From: Erythrobacter sp.
GTDB lineage: Bacteria; Pseudomonadota; Alphaproteobacteria; Sphingomonadales; Sphingomonadaceae
Length of the DNA stretch: 64,000 nt
Reading direction: 5' to 3'
NCBI RefSeq assembly: GCF_035194505.1
Contig: NZ_CP136573.1
Location: 2,033,001-2,097,000 of the forward strand
Below the pieces are notes generated by a model, which did no database searches, was not told the DNA's origin, and saw only the letters and a program-made list of their open reading frames with translations. Shown piece after piece: positions 8,157 to 16,693 of this stretch. Position numbers and translations under genes: made by a program. How positions within the stretch are numbered: the first letter of the stretch is position 1; each line of letters opens with the position of its first letter.

Positions 8157-8702
8157 GTGACCGAACAGCTTACCGTAACAGCCGCCGTGGCGGAGCCTAT
8201 GCCGATCGAGCCGTTCGACTGGCTTGGCCGCGTGCTTGCCAATTTCGCCACGGCCGAGCGTGCTATCGGGCAACTGTGCCTCGCGTTGGAGCTGCCGGTC
8301 GAAAAAGGCCCGCTCTCCAATCTGCAAAATCTGTGTCACCGGTTGGAGCGCAACAGCAACAAGCGCTGTCAGACGTTGCTCAAGCGGATCGAGCGCTGGC
8401 GTTCACTCCGCCCGCTCCGCCATTTGCTTGCTCATGCCTCGATCATGGTTGTGCGCGACAGTGCGGGCAACCGCTTCATCCTCACGCGCCATCTGCCGTT
8501 GGATCGTTACGACGTCACGCCCGACAAGCTCTGGACCGAAGCCGAATGTCGCGAGCTGCTGCGGGTCGCAAGCAATGATGGTCGCTCGATCTCAGATCAG
8601 ATCCGAAATCTTCTGCTGGATAGCGTGGCGATGGCGGAGCTGAAGAAGCCCGACCCCGGATCCCCGGCCTGCGCCGGGGCAGGCAAGTCCGGGGTGACGT
8701 AA
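8157..8702 (+). CDS. Hypothetical protein whose C-terminus is encoded by a palindromic repeat
   Basis: 181 residues from a GTG start. A helical, basic core (residues 30-90, including LCHRLERNSNKRCQTLLKRI and LRPLRHLLAHASI) is followed by a region rich in charged residues. No family recognised; the LRHLLAHA segment recalls short RNA- or nucleotide-binding proteins, but this is weak. The last 16 codons (from DPGSPACAG) are the palindromic element at 8654-8694, so the original stop was probably lost when the repeat arrived. Base composition is lower in GC than its neighbours. Confidence 0.55.
   Translation: MTEQLTVTAAVAEPMPIEPFDWLGRVLANFATAERAIGQLCLALELPVEKGPLSNLQNLCHRLERNSNKRCQTLLKRIERWRSLRPLRHLLAHASIMVVRDSAGNRFILTRHLPLDRYDVTPDKLWTEAECRELLRVASNDGRSISDQIRNLLLDSVAMAELKKPDPGSPACAGAGKSGVT
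8654..8694. repeat. REP-like nested palindrome
   Basis: Two nested perfect inverted repeats: outer CCCCGGA (8654-8660) / TCCGGGG (8688-8694), inner CCCCGGC (8662-8668) / GCCGGGG (8673-8679). The layout is that of an interspersed repetitive palindrome. From memory, elements of this GGATCCCCGGCC type are frequent between genes in sphingomonads and other alphaproteobacteria; only one copy of this exact kind was noticed here. Confidence 0.7.
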
Positions 8703-8725
8703 GGGCGAGGTAGGGCGGTTGCGCC

Positions 8726-10606
8726 CTAGCCCCGATACAGCCCGTCGATCCGCTCCTGATACCGCTCGCGGATCTTGTGGCGGCGGATCTTCATCGAGGG
8801 CGTCATTTCCTCGTTCTCGATGGTGAAGGCCTCGTCCGCGAAGGCGAACTGGCGGACCTTTTCGATCACCGAGAGATCGGTGTTGGTCCGGTCGACCGCC
8901 GCGCGCACCGCGTTCTTGAAGGCGGGCAGCTGCTGGAGCGCCGCGAGGTCGAACTTCTCGCCGTTCGCGCGCGCCCATTCCAGCGCCCATTCGGCGTCGG
9001 GCACGATCAGGCCGACCACGTAAGGCCGCTTGTCCCCGCTCACCATCGCCTGCGCGATTTCGGGCTGGAGCGTGAGCATGCCTTCAACCTTCTGGGGCGC
9101 GATATTGTCGCCCTTGTCGTTGACGATCATGTCCTTCTTGCGATCGGTGATGACGATCCGGCCCTTGCTATCCAGGTGCCCGATGTCGCCCGTGTGCAGC
9201 CAGCCGTCTTTCAGCGTGCGCGCGGTTTCGGCGTCGTTGCGCCAGTAGCCGTGCATCACCAGCTCGCCGCGCACCAGGATCTCGCCATCCTCGGCGATTT
9301 TCACTTCGACCCCGCGCAGCGCCGGGCCGACCGTGTCCATCTTGAGCCCGACCTTGGGGCGGTTGCAGCTGATCACCGGGCCGGCTTCGGTCTGGCCATA
9401 GCCTTGCAGCATGGTGAGGCCCATCGCGTCGAAGAAATTGCCGACTTCCGGATTGAGCGGCGCGCCGCCCGAGACCATCGCCTTGATCCGCCCGCCGAAC
9501 TTGGCGCGGATCTTCGGACGAAGGGTCTTCTCGACGAGGAAATCGAGCGGCTTGTCGCGCAGGCGGGTCTTGCCCTCCTTGCTGTGCTCGGAAATGCGCA
9601 GCGCCGCGTCCATCATGAAGTTAGCGACTTTGCCCTGCTTTTCGATCTGCTTCATGATGCGGGTGCGCAGCACTTCGAACAGGCGCGGCACCACGACCAT
9701 GATGGTCGGGCGGGTTTCCTCGATGTTCGAGGCGAGCTTTTCGAGGCCTTCGGAATAGAAGATCTCCGCGCCCACGCCGATCGGCAGATATTGCCCCCCC
9801 GAGTGTTCATAGGCGTGGGAGAGCGGCAGGAACGAGAGGAAGCGTTCGTCGGCGATGCCGAAATCCTCGATCAGCACTTCGGCTGCGCCCGCGACATTGC
9901 ACAAGATCGCGCCGTGGTGCTGCATCACCCCGCGCGGGGCGCCGCCGGTGCCGCTGGTGTAGATGAGGCAGGCGGTTTCGGAGCGTTCGATCCGCGAAAT
10001 CCGGTCATTCACCGCCGCCCGCGCCGCTGCGGCATCGCCGGTCACCAGCGCGCTCCAATCGTGATATTCGAAGCTGCCCGATTGCTGGCGCTTCAAGTCG
10101 TCGATCCCGATGACATGCTCGACCATCCCGGTCTGCCCGATCGCACCGACCACCGGCGCCAGCAGCTTCTCGGTTGAGACGATCACCGCACGCGCGCCCG
10201 AATTGTCGAGGATATGCGCGTGATCGCGGCGGGTGTTGGTGGTGTAGGTCGGCACGGTGATGCAGCCCGCAGCCATGATGGCGAGGTCCGCGATGCACCA
10301 TTCCGGGCGGTTTTCCGCAACCAGCGCGACCCGGTCGCCATCTTCCAGACCCATGCGGCGCAGGCTTTCGGCCAGCAGGCACACATGCTCGGCGGCCGAA
10401 CGCCAGGACTGCGTCACCCATTGCCCGCCGGTCTTGTGGCCAAGGAAGGGCGCGTCGCCCTTTTCGTCGGCGCGCTTCAGGAACAGTTCGACGAGGTTCT
10501 GCGCGCCGTCGATGTCCTGCAGAAGCGGATCATCCGCGGGATTGATGGTCACGCGGGCAGCCCATTTCGTTTCTTGGGGGGGCAAAGTGGGGGAATGCAC
10601 TGGCAA
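8726..10606 (-). CDS. AMP-forming long-chain fatty acid CoA ligase
   Basis: 626 residues, the size of FAA1-type long-chain acyl-CoA synthetases. Motifs of the adenylate-forming superfamily occur in order: the phosphate-binding loop YTSGTGGAPRGVM, LPLSHAYEHSGGQ, the VSGGAPLNPE and GYGQTEAGPVIS segments, WLHTGDIGHLDSKGR and KDMIVNDKGDNIAPQ. It activates fatty acids to acyl-AMP and then acyl-CoA for beta-oxidation or lipid synthesis. No membrane segment is evident. The gene is monocistronic, and the exact chain-length preference is not readable. Confidence 0.9.
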   Translation of the reverse strand: MPVHSPTLPPQETKWAARVTINPADDPLLQDIDGAQNLVELFLKRADEKGDAPFLGHKTGGQWVTQSWRSAAEHVCLLAESLRRMGLEDGDRVALVAENRPEWCIADLAIMAAGCITVPTYTTNTRRDHAHILDNSGARAVIVSTEKLLAPVVGAIGQTGMVEHVIGIDDLKRQQSGSFEYHDWSALVTGDAAAARAAVNDRISRIERSETACLIYTSGTGGAPRGVMQHHGAILCNVAGAAEVLIEDFGIADERFLSFLPLSHAYEHSGGQYLPIGVGAEIFYSEGLEKLASNIEETRPTIMVVVPRLFEVLRTRIMKQIEKQGKVANFMMDAALRISEHSKEGKTRLRDKPLDFLVEKTLRPKIRAKFGGRIKAMVSGGAPLNPEVGNFFDAMGLTMLQGYGQTEAGPVISCNRPKVGLKMDTVGPALRGVEVKIAEDGEILVRGELVMHGYWRNDAETARTLKDGWLHTGDIGHLDSKGRIVITDRKKDMIVNDKGDNIAPQKVEGMLTLQPEIAQAMVSGDKRPYVVGLIVPDAEWALEWARANGEKFDLAALQQLPAFKNAVRAAVDRTNTDLSVIEKVRQFAFADEAFTIENEEMTPSMKIRRHKIRERYQERIDGLYRG

Positions 10607-10689
10607 AGGCTCCTGATCCCTTCGAGCTTATCCTTCGCGGGTTCAGGTGCGACCCGCGTGTGCGATCCTGATTAAAGGCTCCGGGCCGT

Positions 10690-10727
10690 AGCGGCAAGCG
10701 GGGAGCACGCGTTCCCCGCTTGCCGCT
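10690..10727 (-). terminator. Hairpin after the gamma-glutamyltransferase gene
   Basis: Perfect 15-bp inverted repeat AGCGGCAAGCGGGGA (10690-10704) / TCCCCGCTTGCCGCT (10713-10727). Its proximal arm abuts the stop codon of the minus-strand gene. A short TTTAAT stretch lies 15 bases further on rather than immediately after, so it may act as a terminator or as a 3'-end mRNA stabiliser. Confidence 0.6.
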
Positions 10728-12436
10728 CAGGGCGTGACGACGCTGACGAGGCGCGGCTCGGTCGCCACTTCCCATGTCCCGTCCGCGCGCCGGCCGAGGG
10801 CATTGGCCTTGATCGGTGCGGGGCCTGTGCGGATGCTCTTGTGGCCGAGCGCTTCCAGAGCGCCCTTCATCCCCACCAGCGCGCTGCCGTCTTCGATCAG
10901 CAGGCTGTCGCCGAAAGCCATGGCGAAGGGCATGGCGAGCGCGTCCTGCGCGCCCATTCCGAAATCGAGCACGCCGATGATCGCGCGAGCAACAGTGACC
11001 GGAATGGTCGGGCCGCCCGCCGCGCCGATCACCAGCACCACCTTTCCTTGTCCATCAAAGACGATGGTCGGTGCCATCGAAGAACGCGGACGCTTGCCGC
11101 CTTCGACGCGGTTGGCGACCGGTTTGCCGTCAGCTTCCGGGGTGAGAGTGAAATCGGTCAGCTCGTTGTTGAGATAGAATCCGCCCCAGTGCAGCCCCGA
11201 TCCGAAAGCGCCCTCGATGGTCGAGGTGTAGCTGACGGCATTGCCCGATGCGTCCACCACGGAGAAATGGGTGGTGCCGTTCTCCGGCTCCTCCGGCCCG
11301 TCGCCGCGCGCGAGCGGCGCGCCGGGGGGCACGCCTGCTTCGGGTTTGGCGATGGTTGTCTCGGCGGAAATCAGCGCGGAGCGGCTCGAAAGGTAGGCCT
11401 TGTCTACCATCCCCTTGACCGGAACGCTGACGAAATCGGCATCGCCCGAATAGAGCTCGCGGTCGGCATAGGCGAGGCGCTGGCTCTCGACGAAGAGGTG
11501 CCAGAAGGTCGGGCTGTTCGGCCCGAGCGCGGCGAGATCGAATCGTTCAAGCTGGCCGAGCATCTGTGCCACCGCGATCCCGCCCGATGACGGCGGACCC
11601 ATCCCGCAGATGCGGTAGGCGCGGTAGGGCGCGCAGACAGCGGCGCGGTCCTTGGCGACATAGGTCGTTACATCGCCCGCGGTCATGCGCCCGTCCTGCG
11701 GGGTTTCGGCGGCGACATAGGTGGCGAGCGCTGCGGCGGGATCGGTGCCGTAGATCGCTCCCGGCCCATCCTTGGCCAGCGCTTCGAACGTAGCGGCGAG
11801 GGCGGGAACCTTCACTGTCGCGCCAACCGGCAGGGGCTCGCCATCAGGACCGAAGAACACGCCGCGCGCGCCTGCGGACTTGTCGGCGCGGCCCTTGTTG
11901 CCGGCGAGCGATTCGTAGAGCCGCCGGTTCATCACAAAGCCGTCGCGCGCGAGCGCAATCGCCGGCTGGAACAGCGCCGCCCAAGGCAGCTTGCCGTCCT
12001 TCGCATGGGCCTTGGCCGCCAGCGCGACATTGCCCGGCACTCCGACGCTGAGGCCCGAGAACACGCGGGCATCGCGGCCCAGCAACTTGCCCTGCGCATC
12101 GAGAAAGCGCGTCGGCGTGGCGGCGGCGGGCGCGGTTTCGCGGCCGTCGATGGTGGTCAGCGCGCCGCTCTTGCCGTCGGCCCGCACCAGAAATCCACCC
12201 CCGCCGATGCCGGAGCTCTGCGGTTCGACCACGGTCAGCGCCAGCATCACGGCAATCGCGGCATCGGTGGCCGATCCGCCCTGCGCGAGGATCGCCTCGC
12301 CCGCCGCGGTGGCGCGCGGATCGGCGCTGCTCACCGCGCCTGCGGTGACGGGTGCGGCAAGCTTGGGGGCGGGATTGTCGGCGCAGGCCCCAAGGGCGAG
12401 CGTCAACGGGGCGATCAGGGCAAGAGAGAAGCGCAT
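10727..12436 (-). CDS. ggt: Gamma-glutamyltransferase, lipoprotein form
   Basis: 569 residues. The N-terminus is a lipoprotein signal (ALIAPLTLALGAC, lipobox LGAC), so the enzyme should be membrane-anchored in the periplasm. The large-subunit part carries EPQSSGIGGGGFLV. The autoprocessing and catalytic threonine is expected in NGTTHFSVVDASGNAV, where the precursor splits into two subunits. Further family landmarks are GSGLHWGGFYLNNELTDF and RPRSSMAPTIVF. It hydrolyses or transfers the gamma-glutamyl group of glutathione. It lies 10 bases downstream of pyrD on the same strand and may be co-transcribed. Confidence 0.93.
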   Translation of the reverse strand: MRFSLALIAPLTLALGACADNPAPKLAAPVTAGAVSSADPRATAAGEAILAQGGSATDAAIAVMLALTVVEPQSSGIGGGGFLVRADGKSGALTTIDGRETAPAAATPTRFLDAQGKLLGRDARVFSGLSVGVPGNVALAAKAHAKDGKLPWAALFQPAIALARDGFVMNRRLYESLAGNKGRADKSAGARGVFFGPDGEPLPVGATVKVPALAATFEALAKDGPGAIYGTDPAAALATYVAAETPQDGRMTAGDVTTYVAKDRAAVCAPYRAYRICGMGPPSSGGIAVAQMLGQLERFDLAALGPNSPTFWHLFVESQRLAYADRELYSGDADFVSVPVKGMVDKAYLSSRSALISAETTIAKPEAGVPPGAPLARGDGPEEPENGTTHFSVVDASGNAVSYTSTIEGAFGSGLHWGGFYLNNELTDFTLTPEADGKPVANRVEGGKRPRSSMAPTIVFDGQGKVVLVIGAAGGPTIPVTVARAIIGVLDFGMGAQDALAMPFAMAFGDSLLIEDGSALVGMKGALEALGHKSIRTGPAPIKANALGRRADGTWEVATEPRLVSVVTP

Positions 12437-12446
12437 GTGTGGGGTG

Positions 12447-13484
12447 CTATTCGCTTCCCACCGCTTCGGCAATGCTGGCGAACCCGTCGCGCTGCATCAG
12501 CGCATCGAGCCCGCGCACGATCTTCGCGCCGAGGCCCGGGCCATCATAGACCATCGCGGAGTAGAGCTGGACCAGCGAAGCGCCCGCGCGGATGCGCTCC
12601 CACGCGTGTTCGGCGCTGGCGATCCCGCCGACGCCCACCAGCGGCACCGCGCCGCCGGTCGCCTTGCGGAAATCGCGCAGGCGCTGGGTGGCAAGCTGCC
12701 GCAAGGGCGCGCCCGACAGCCCGCCGGTCTCGCCCGCGTGATGCGAGCGCAGCGCCGGGCGGCTGATGGTGGTGTTGGAGACGACTAGCGCGCCCAGCTG
12801 CTTGTCCAGCGCAATCCGGGCGATCGCGTCAATATCGGCGGGTTCTAGATCGGGGGCGACCTTGAGAAAGATCGGCGCGACGCTGCCCGCTTCATCGCGC
12901 GCGGCAATCACCGCGTCGATCAGGGCGGTCAGTGCGCCTTCGTCCTGCAATGCCCGCAGGCCCGGGGTGTTGGGGCTGGAGACATTGACGCACAGGTAGC
13001 TGGCAACGGGGGCCATGATCTTCGCCATCACCGCGTAATCGGCGATGCGATCGGCCGAATCCTTGTTCGCGCCGATATTCACCCCGACAATCCCCGGGCG
13101 GCCCACGCGCGCCTTGAGGCGGGCCAGCGCGACCTCGGCCCCGCCATTGTTGAACCCCATGCGGTTGATGACAGCCTCATCCTCGACCAGCCGGAACAGG
13201 CGCGGTTTGGGGTTGCCTGCCTGCGGGAGCGGCGTGATCGAGCCGACCTCGGTAAAGCCGAAACCAAGGCCCAGCAGTGCGTCGGGCACCTCGGCATCCT
13301 TGTCGAAACCGGCCGCGACGCCGACGGGATTGGGGAAAGCAAGGCCTGCCACTTGCGTCGCCAGCCTGCCCGGTTGCGGCATGGGCCCGCGCAGGGGCAG
13401 CGCCTTCAGCCCATTGATGGCGAGACGGTGTCCGGTCTCCGAATCGAGTGCGAACAGGGCGGGCTTGAGCAGGCGGAAGATCAT
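12447..13484 (-). CDS. pyrD: Dihydroorotate dehydrogenase (quinone), class 2
   Basis: 345 residues from the ATG at 13484. The N-terminal helix pair (MIFRLLKPALFALDSETGH) is the membrane-associating part of class 2 enzymes that pass electrons to ubiquinone. The FMN barrel follows: GVAAGFDKDAEVPDALLGLG, NRMGFNNGGAE, NVSSPNTPGLR (class 2 active-site serine region), VSNTTISR, SGAPL and LVGVGGI. It catalyses the fourth step of pyrimidine biosynthesis. A longer frame upstream (to 13538) lacks family similarity. Confidence 0.95.
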   Translation of the reverse strand: MIFRLLKPALFALDSETGHRLAINGLKALPLRGPMPQPGRLATQVAGLAFPNPVGVAAGFDKDAEVPDALLGLGFGFTEVGSITPLPQAGNPKPRLFRLVEDEAVINRMGFNNGGAEVALARLKARVGRPGIVGVNIGANKDSADRIADYAVMAKIMAPVASYLCVNVSSPNTPGLRALQDEGALTALIDAVIAARDEAGSVAPIFLKVAPDLEPADIDAIARIALDKQLGALVVSNTTISRPALRSHHAGETGGLSGAPLRQLATQRLRDFRKATGGAVPLVGVGGIASAEHAWERIRAGASLVQLYSAMVYDGPGLGAKIVRGLDALMQRDGFASIAEAVGSE

Positions 13485-13589
13485 GGTCTGTGCGCCTATG
13501 GCAGCCAGGCTCCGCTGTCGAGCGCGCAGGTTATGCAAACCTTTGCGTTCAAGTAATTCAGCATGAATATCAGATATTTGCTATCCAGA

Positions 13590-13745
13590 TGCACTAAGGG
13601 ATACTGCTTGTCGCTTGCATACAATCAATCCAGCGATTCGCTCTTTATACGCCGGTTTGCAACCCGAAGGGCTCGGAGCAGCAATGCTTAGAGTTCCTCA
13701 ACTCAGATGGGCGGTGCTCCCTGCGGGAGTGCCGCCCCTTTTTTT
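13590..13745 (+). ncRNA. Candidate small RNA with strong terminator
   Basis: Between divergent pyrD and the DUF885 gene a perfect terminator stands on the plus strand with no gene before it. Outer stem GGGCGG / CCGCCC (13709-13714, 13732-13737), inner stem CTCCC / GGGAG, loop TGC, then seven T. Upstream, TTGCTA-N17-ATACTG (13573-13601) is a possible promoter. I infer a transcript of roughly 130-150 bases with unpaired TTCCTCAACTC before the terminator. The layout recalls the suhB/mmgR (alpha-r8) sRNAs from memory; family assignment is uncertain and the 5' end is a guess. Confidence 0.4.
13709..13745 (+). terminator. Factor-independent terminator without an annotated upstream gene
   Basis: GC-rich hairpin with a T7 tail reading on the plus strand. 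The other side lacks a T-run, so it does not serve pyrD on the minus strand. It is the basis of the small RNA proposal. Confidence 0.85.
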
Positions 13746-13812
13746 GTCTGTCGTGCGCTTGCAGCACGCGCCGCGCCGTGGCTAAGCTCGCGCGACAGAT
13801 AAAGGGACCCGC

Positions 13813-15648
13813 ATGACATTCATCCGCCTGCTCGCCGCTCCGGTTTCCGCACTGGCGCTGGCCGCCGCGCTTGCCACGCCGCTGGCTGCGCAGGAGACCG
13901 CGCCTGCTGCTGTGGCTCCGGTCACTGCACCCGCCGCGCTTCCGGCAGAGGCTTCGATCGACGATCTGTTCGCCGCCTATGATGCCGCCGGGCTTGCCAT
14001 GTCGCCGCAGGGCAAGACCTATCGCGGCGTGCGCGATGCCGATTACGGCAAGTGGAACGATCCTTCCGACGCTGCCGAGGCGGCCGAGGACGCGCTGCTC
14101 GACGAAACACTCGCGGCGATGCGCGCGCGCTTTGCCTCGGCCAGCCTGCCGCCGCAGCAGGCGCTGTCCTACCGCCTGTTCGAACAGCTTGCCGAACGCC
14201 GTGTGTCCCTGCGGCCCTATCGCGACTATGGCTATGTCTTCGACCAGATGAACGGCGCGCAGAGCGAATTGCCGGCTTTCCTGATCAACACCCACCGCAT
14301 CGCCAGCAAGTCCGAGGCCGAGGCCTATGTCGCGCGGATCGCCGGGATGGGCCGGCTGATCGACGCGCTCACCGCGCAATCGCGCGAACGGGCGGACAAG
14401 GGCGTGATGCCGCCCAAATGGGTCTATCCCTATGTCATCTCGGACATCGAGAACCTGCTCGGCGCGCCCGGCAAGAACCCGATCAACGAGGATCTCGGCA
14501 AGAAGCTCGAAGACCCCAAGGCCGGGATCGAAACGGCCGACCAGCTCTTCCTCCTGGCCGACGGGATCGGTGCATGGATCATGTCGGCGCGGCCCGCCTA
14601 TCAGCGCCTGCTTGCCGAAATGCAGCGCCAGCAGGCGATTGCCCCCACCGAGGACGGCATCTGGCGCTTTGCCGATGGCGACAAGTACTACGCCGCGCTG
14701 CTCAAGAACTACACCACCACCGATCTGACGGCGGATGAAATCCACGCGCTCGGCCTCAAGGAAACCGCCCGCATCCACGGCGAGATGCGCGCGATCATGG
14801 CCAAGGTCGGCTTTGGCGGCACCTTGCAGGAATTCTTCGCCTACACCCGCGATGATCCGCGCTTCTTCCACACCAGCCGCGAGGCCTATCTGGCCGAGGC
14901 CGAGGGCCATCTCGCGCGCATGACCGCCAAGCTGCCCGAATTCTTCGCCACGCTGCCGCCCGATCCGCTGGTGATCAAGCCGGTCGAAGCTTTCCGCGAA
15001 AAGAGCGCAGGCAAGGCCTTCTACCAGAGCCCTGCTCCCGATGGCTCGCGCCCGGGCACCTATTACGTCAACCTCTACAATCTGCGCGACATGAGCAAGA
15101 ACGAGCTCGAGGCGCTGGCCTATCACGAAGGCCTGCCCGGGCATCACCTGCAACGATCGATCCAGACCCAGCTTGGCGATCTGCCGCCCTTCCGCCGGTT
15201 CGGCGGGGTCACCGCCTACACCGAGGGCTGGGGCCTCTATACCGAGGAACTGGGCAAGGATATGGGCTTCTACACCGATCCCTACTCCGATTTCGGGCGG
15301 CTCGGCATGGAGCTGTGGCGCGCCGGGCGGCTGGTGGTCGACACCGGCATCCACCACAAGCGCTGGAGCCGCGAGCAGGCGATCGCCTGGCTCACCGAAA
15401 ACACCCCCAACCCGCCGGGCGACATCGAAAAGGCGATCGAACGCTATGTCGTCTATCCGGGCCAGGCGACTGCCTACATGATCGGTAAGCTCAAGATCAT
15501 GGAGCTGCGCGAAAAGGCCAAGGCAGAGCTGGGAACCGGGTTTGACATCCGCGCATTTCATGACACGATCCTGACGTCCGGCCCTGTGCCGTTGTCGATT
15601 TTGGAGGAGAATGTCGGGCAGTGGATCGCTGCCCGCCGCCAGCAATAA
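13813..15648 (+). CDS. DUF885 family exported hydrolase
   Basis: 611 residues. Sec signal peptide at 1-27 (SALALAAALATPLAAQ). The body matches DUF885 proteins: YLVARIAGMG-type helices in the middle, the metal-site motif YHEGLPGHHLQ near residue 440 (HExxxxHH pattern), then EGWGLYTEELG with a downstream glutamate and RAGRLVVDTGIHHKRW, ending in PGQATAYMIGK. The pattern suggests a zinc-dependent peptidase-like enzyme in the periplasm, but substrates of this family are not established. Monocistronic, 67 bases after the small RNA terminator. Confidence 0.85.
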   Translation: MTFIRLLAAPVSALALAAALATPLAAQETAPAAVAPVTAPAALPAEASIDDLFAAYDAAGLAMSPQGKTYRGVRDADYGKWNDPSDAAEAAEDALLDETLAAMRARFASASLPPQQALSYRLFEQLAERRVSLRPYRDYGYVFDQMNGAQSELPAFLINTHRIASKSEAEAYVARIAGMGRLIDALTAQSRERADKGVMPPKWVYPYVISDIENLLGAPGKNPINEDLGKKLEDPKAGIETADQLFLLADGIGAWIMSARPAYQRLLAEMQRQQAIAPTEDGIWRFADGDKYYAALLKNYTTTDLTADEIHALGLKETARIHGEMRAIMAKVGFGGTLQEFFAYTRDDPRFFHTSREAYLAEAEGHLARMTAKLPEFFATLPPDPLVIKPVEAFREKSAGKAFYQSPAPDGSRPGTYYVNLYNLRDMSKNELEALAYHEGLPGHHLQRSIQTQLGDLPPFRRFGGVTAYTEGWGLYTEELGKDMGFYTDPYSDFGRLGMELWRAGRLVVDTGIHHKRWSREQAIAWLTENTPNPPGDIEKAIERYVVYPGQATAYMIGKLKIMELREKAKAELGTGFDIRAFHDTILTSGPVPLSILEENVGQWIAARRQQ

Positions 15649-15696
15649 GGGGTCGCGCCCAAGTGCAGGGGGACCGCGCAAGCGGACATAACCGAA

Positions 15697-16560
15697 GTGC
15701 AGTTCAGGTTTGAAATCATTGCTCCGCCGCCGGAGCTGGCTAGCCGGATCAACACGTTTTACGTGATCGAGACCGAAGAGGACCGGATCGAGGAAATCGT
15801 TCCGGCCTATTCGGCGCAGCTGGTGGTGATGGTGCGCGGGCGGCTGTCGCTGGATCATTCGCCCGATGCGCCGCAGCCCTCCGGATCGGTGGTGGTGAAC
15901 GCGCCGCAGATGCGCTCCTCGCCCTGCCTGCTCGAAGGCCCGGCGCTGCTGCTCGGCGCTTCGCTCACCCAGATCGGCTGGCAGGCGCTGGCCAATCGTC
16001 CGGCCGACAAGGTGCATGACACCGTGTTGCCGGCGCAGGCAATTTTCTCCGAGGTGCAGATCGCCACGCTCCAGCGCGCCGCTGCCGAATGTGCCGAGGG
16101 CCGCAAGAGCATGGCCGATCTCAGCGCCGCGATGGCGGGGGTGGTTGCCGCCGCACCGCACAGCCCGCGCGCCGATCATGTCGCAGTCATCGAGGCGATG
16201 ATGCGCTGGCTCGGCAGTGCCTTCGATCCGCCACTCGAGGCCCTGCATGAGATGGTCGACATCTCGCCGCGCCAGTTGCAGCGGCTGTCGCGCCGCTATT
16301 TCGGGGTGCCGCCCGCGCAGCTGCTCAAGCGCTTCCGGGCAATCCGCGCCGCGATGGTGCTGGCCAATCCGGCCCTGCCCGATGCCTTCCGCGACGAGAT
16401 GATGGCGAGCTTCTTCGATCAGGCGCACCTGATCCACGATATCCGACGCTACACCGGCCGCACGCCGACGCAGCTGCGGGCGCGCTCGCTGTCCAGCGGG
16501 CTGCTCGATCCCAGCGGCCACGGCGAAGCGGCCGAGCGGATGCGCCCCGACGCGGGCTGA
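15697..16560 (+). CDS. AraC-family transcriptional regulator
   Basis: 287 residues from a GTG start. The N-terminal 150 residues are a probable ligand-sensing domain (FEIIAPPPELASRINTFYVIE, DUF6597-like). The C-terminal part is the double helix-turn-helix: LHEMVDISPRQLQRLSRRYFG and FFDQAHLIHDIRRYTGRTPTQ, the second showing the usual D-Q-x-H-F-x-R-x-F-K-x-x-x-G-x-S-P variant. Effector and targets are not visible; no neighbouring operon obviously depends on it. A tail of about 20 residues follows the HTH. Confidence 0.85.
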   Translation: MQFRFEIIAPPPELASRINTFYVIETEEDRIEEIVPAYSAQLVVMVRGRLSLDHSPDAPQPSGSVVVNAPQMRSSPCLLEGPALLLGASLTQIGWQALANRPADKVHDTVLPAQAIFSEVQIATLQRAAAECAEGRKSMADLSAAMAGVVAAAPHSPRADHVAVIEAMMRWLGSAFDPPLEALHEMVDISPRQLQRLSRRYFGVPPAQLLKRFRAIRAAMVLANPALPDAFRDEMMASFFDQAHLIHDIRRYTGRTPTQLRARSLSSGLLDPSGHGEAAERMRPDAG

Positions 16561-16570
16561 CCCGCACGCC

Positions 16571-16618
16571 TGCGGGCGCCGATGCGGGCGCCGGTGCGGG
16601 CGCCAGTGCGGGCGATTG
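16571..16618. repeat. 12-bp tandem repeat, four units
   Basis: Four consecutive units of TGCGGGCGCCRR; the last diverges to TGCGGGCGATTG. It lies in the gap between the AraC gene and the suf promoter. The unit length and sequence suggest slipped-strand expansion; copy number could vary between strains. Confidence 0.8.
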
Positions 16619-16621
16619 TGA

Positions 16622-16650
16622 TTGAATTGCGAGCAAAGTGGTCCTAATTG
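16622..16650 (+). promoter_or_regulatory. Predicted suf operon promoter
   Basis: TTGAAT (16622-16627), 17-base spacer, TAATTG (16645-16650), a reasonable sigma-70-type pair in a local AT-rich patch. The predicted transcription start, about 16657, falls in the first arm of the inner inverted repeat, so a repressor bound there would block initiation. Confidence 0.5.
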
Positions 16651-16693
16651 CCAATTCGGAACGATTCTGTCCGAATTGAGAACCGCTCGCAAT
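16626..16693 (+). promoter_or_regulatory. Nested inverted repeats in the suf regulator leader
   Basis: Inner perfect 9-bp repeat CAATTCGGA (16652-16660) / TCCGAATTG (16670-16678), spacer nine. Outer perfect 9-bp repeat ATTGCGAGC (16626-16634) / GCTCGCAAT (16685-16693). The last outer arm covers the first two bases of the start codon at 16692. The inner repeat is a good operator candidate for the Rrf2 regulator encoded next. Confidence 0.6.

Noticed and set aside
16571..16618. Tandem 12-mers as a coding Ala-Pro repeat on the minus strand
   Set aside because: The frame that would encode it lies antisense to the AraC gene and has no supported start.
13645..16692. Very long open frame (about 1000 codons) on the minus strand
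   Set aside because: It lies opposite the DUF885 and AraC genes, which have clear families. Its composition is His/Arg/Gly-rich shadow text without domains.
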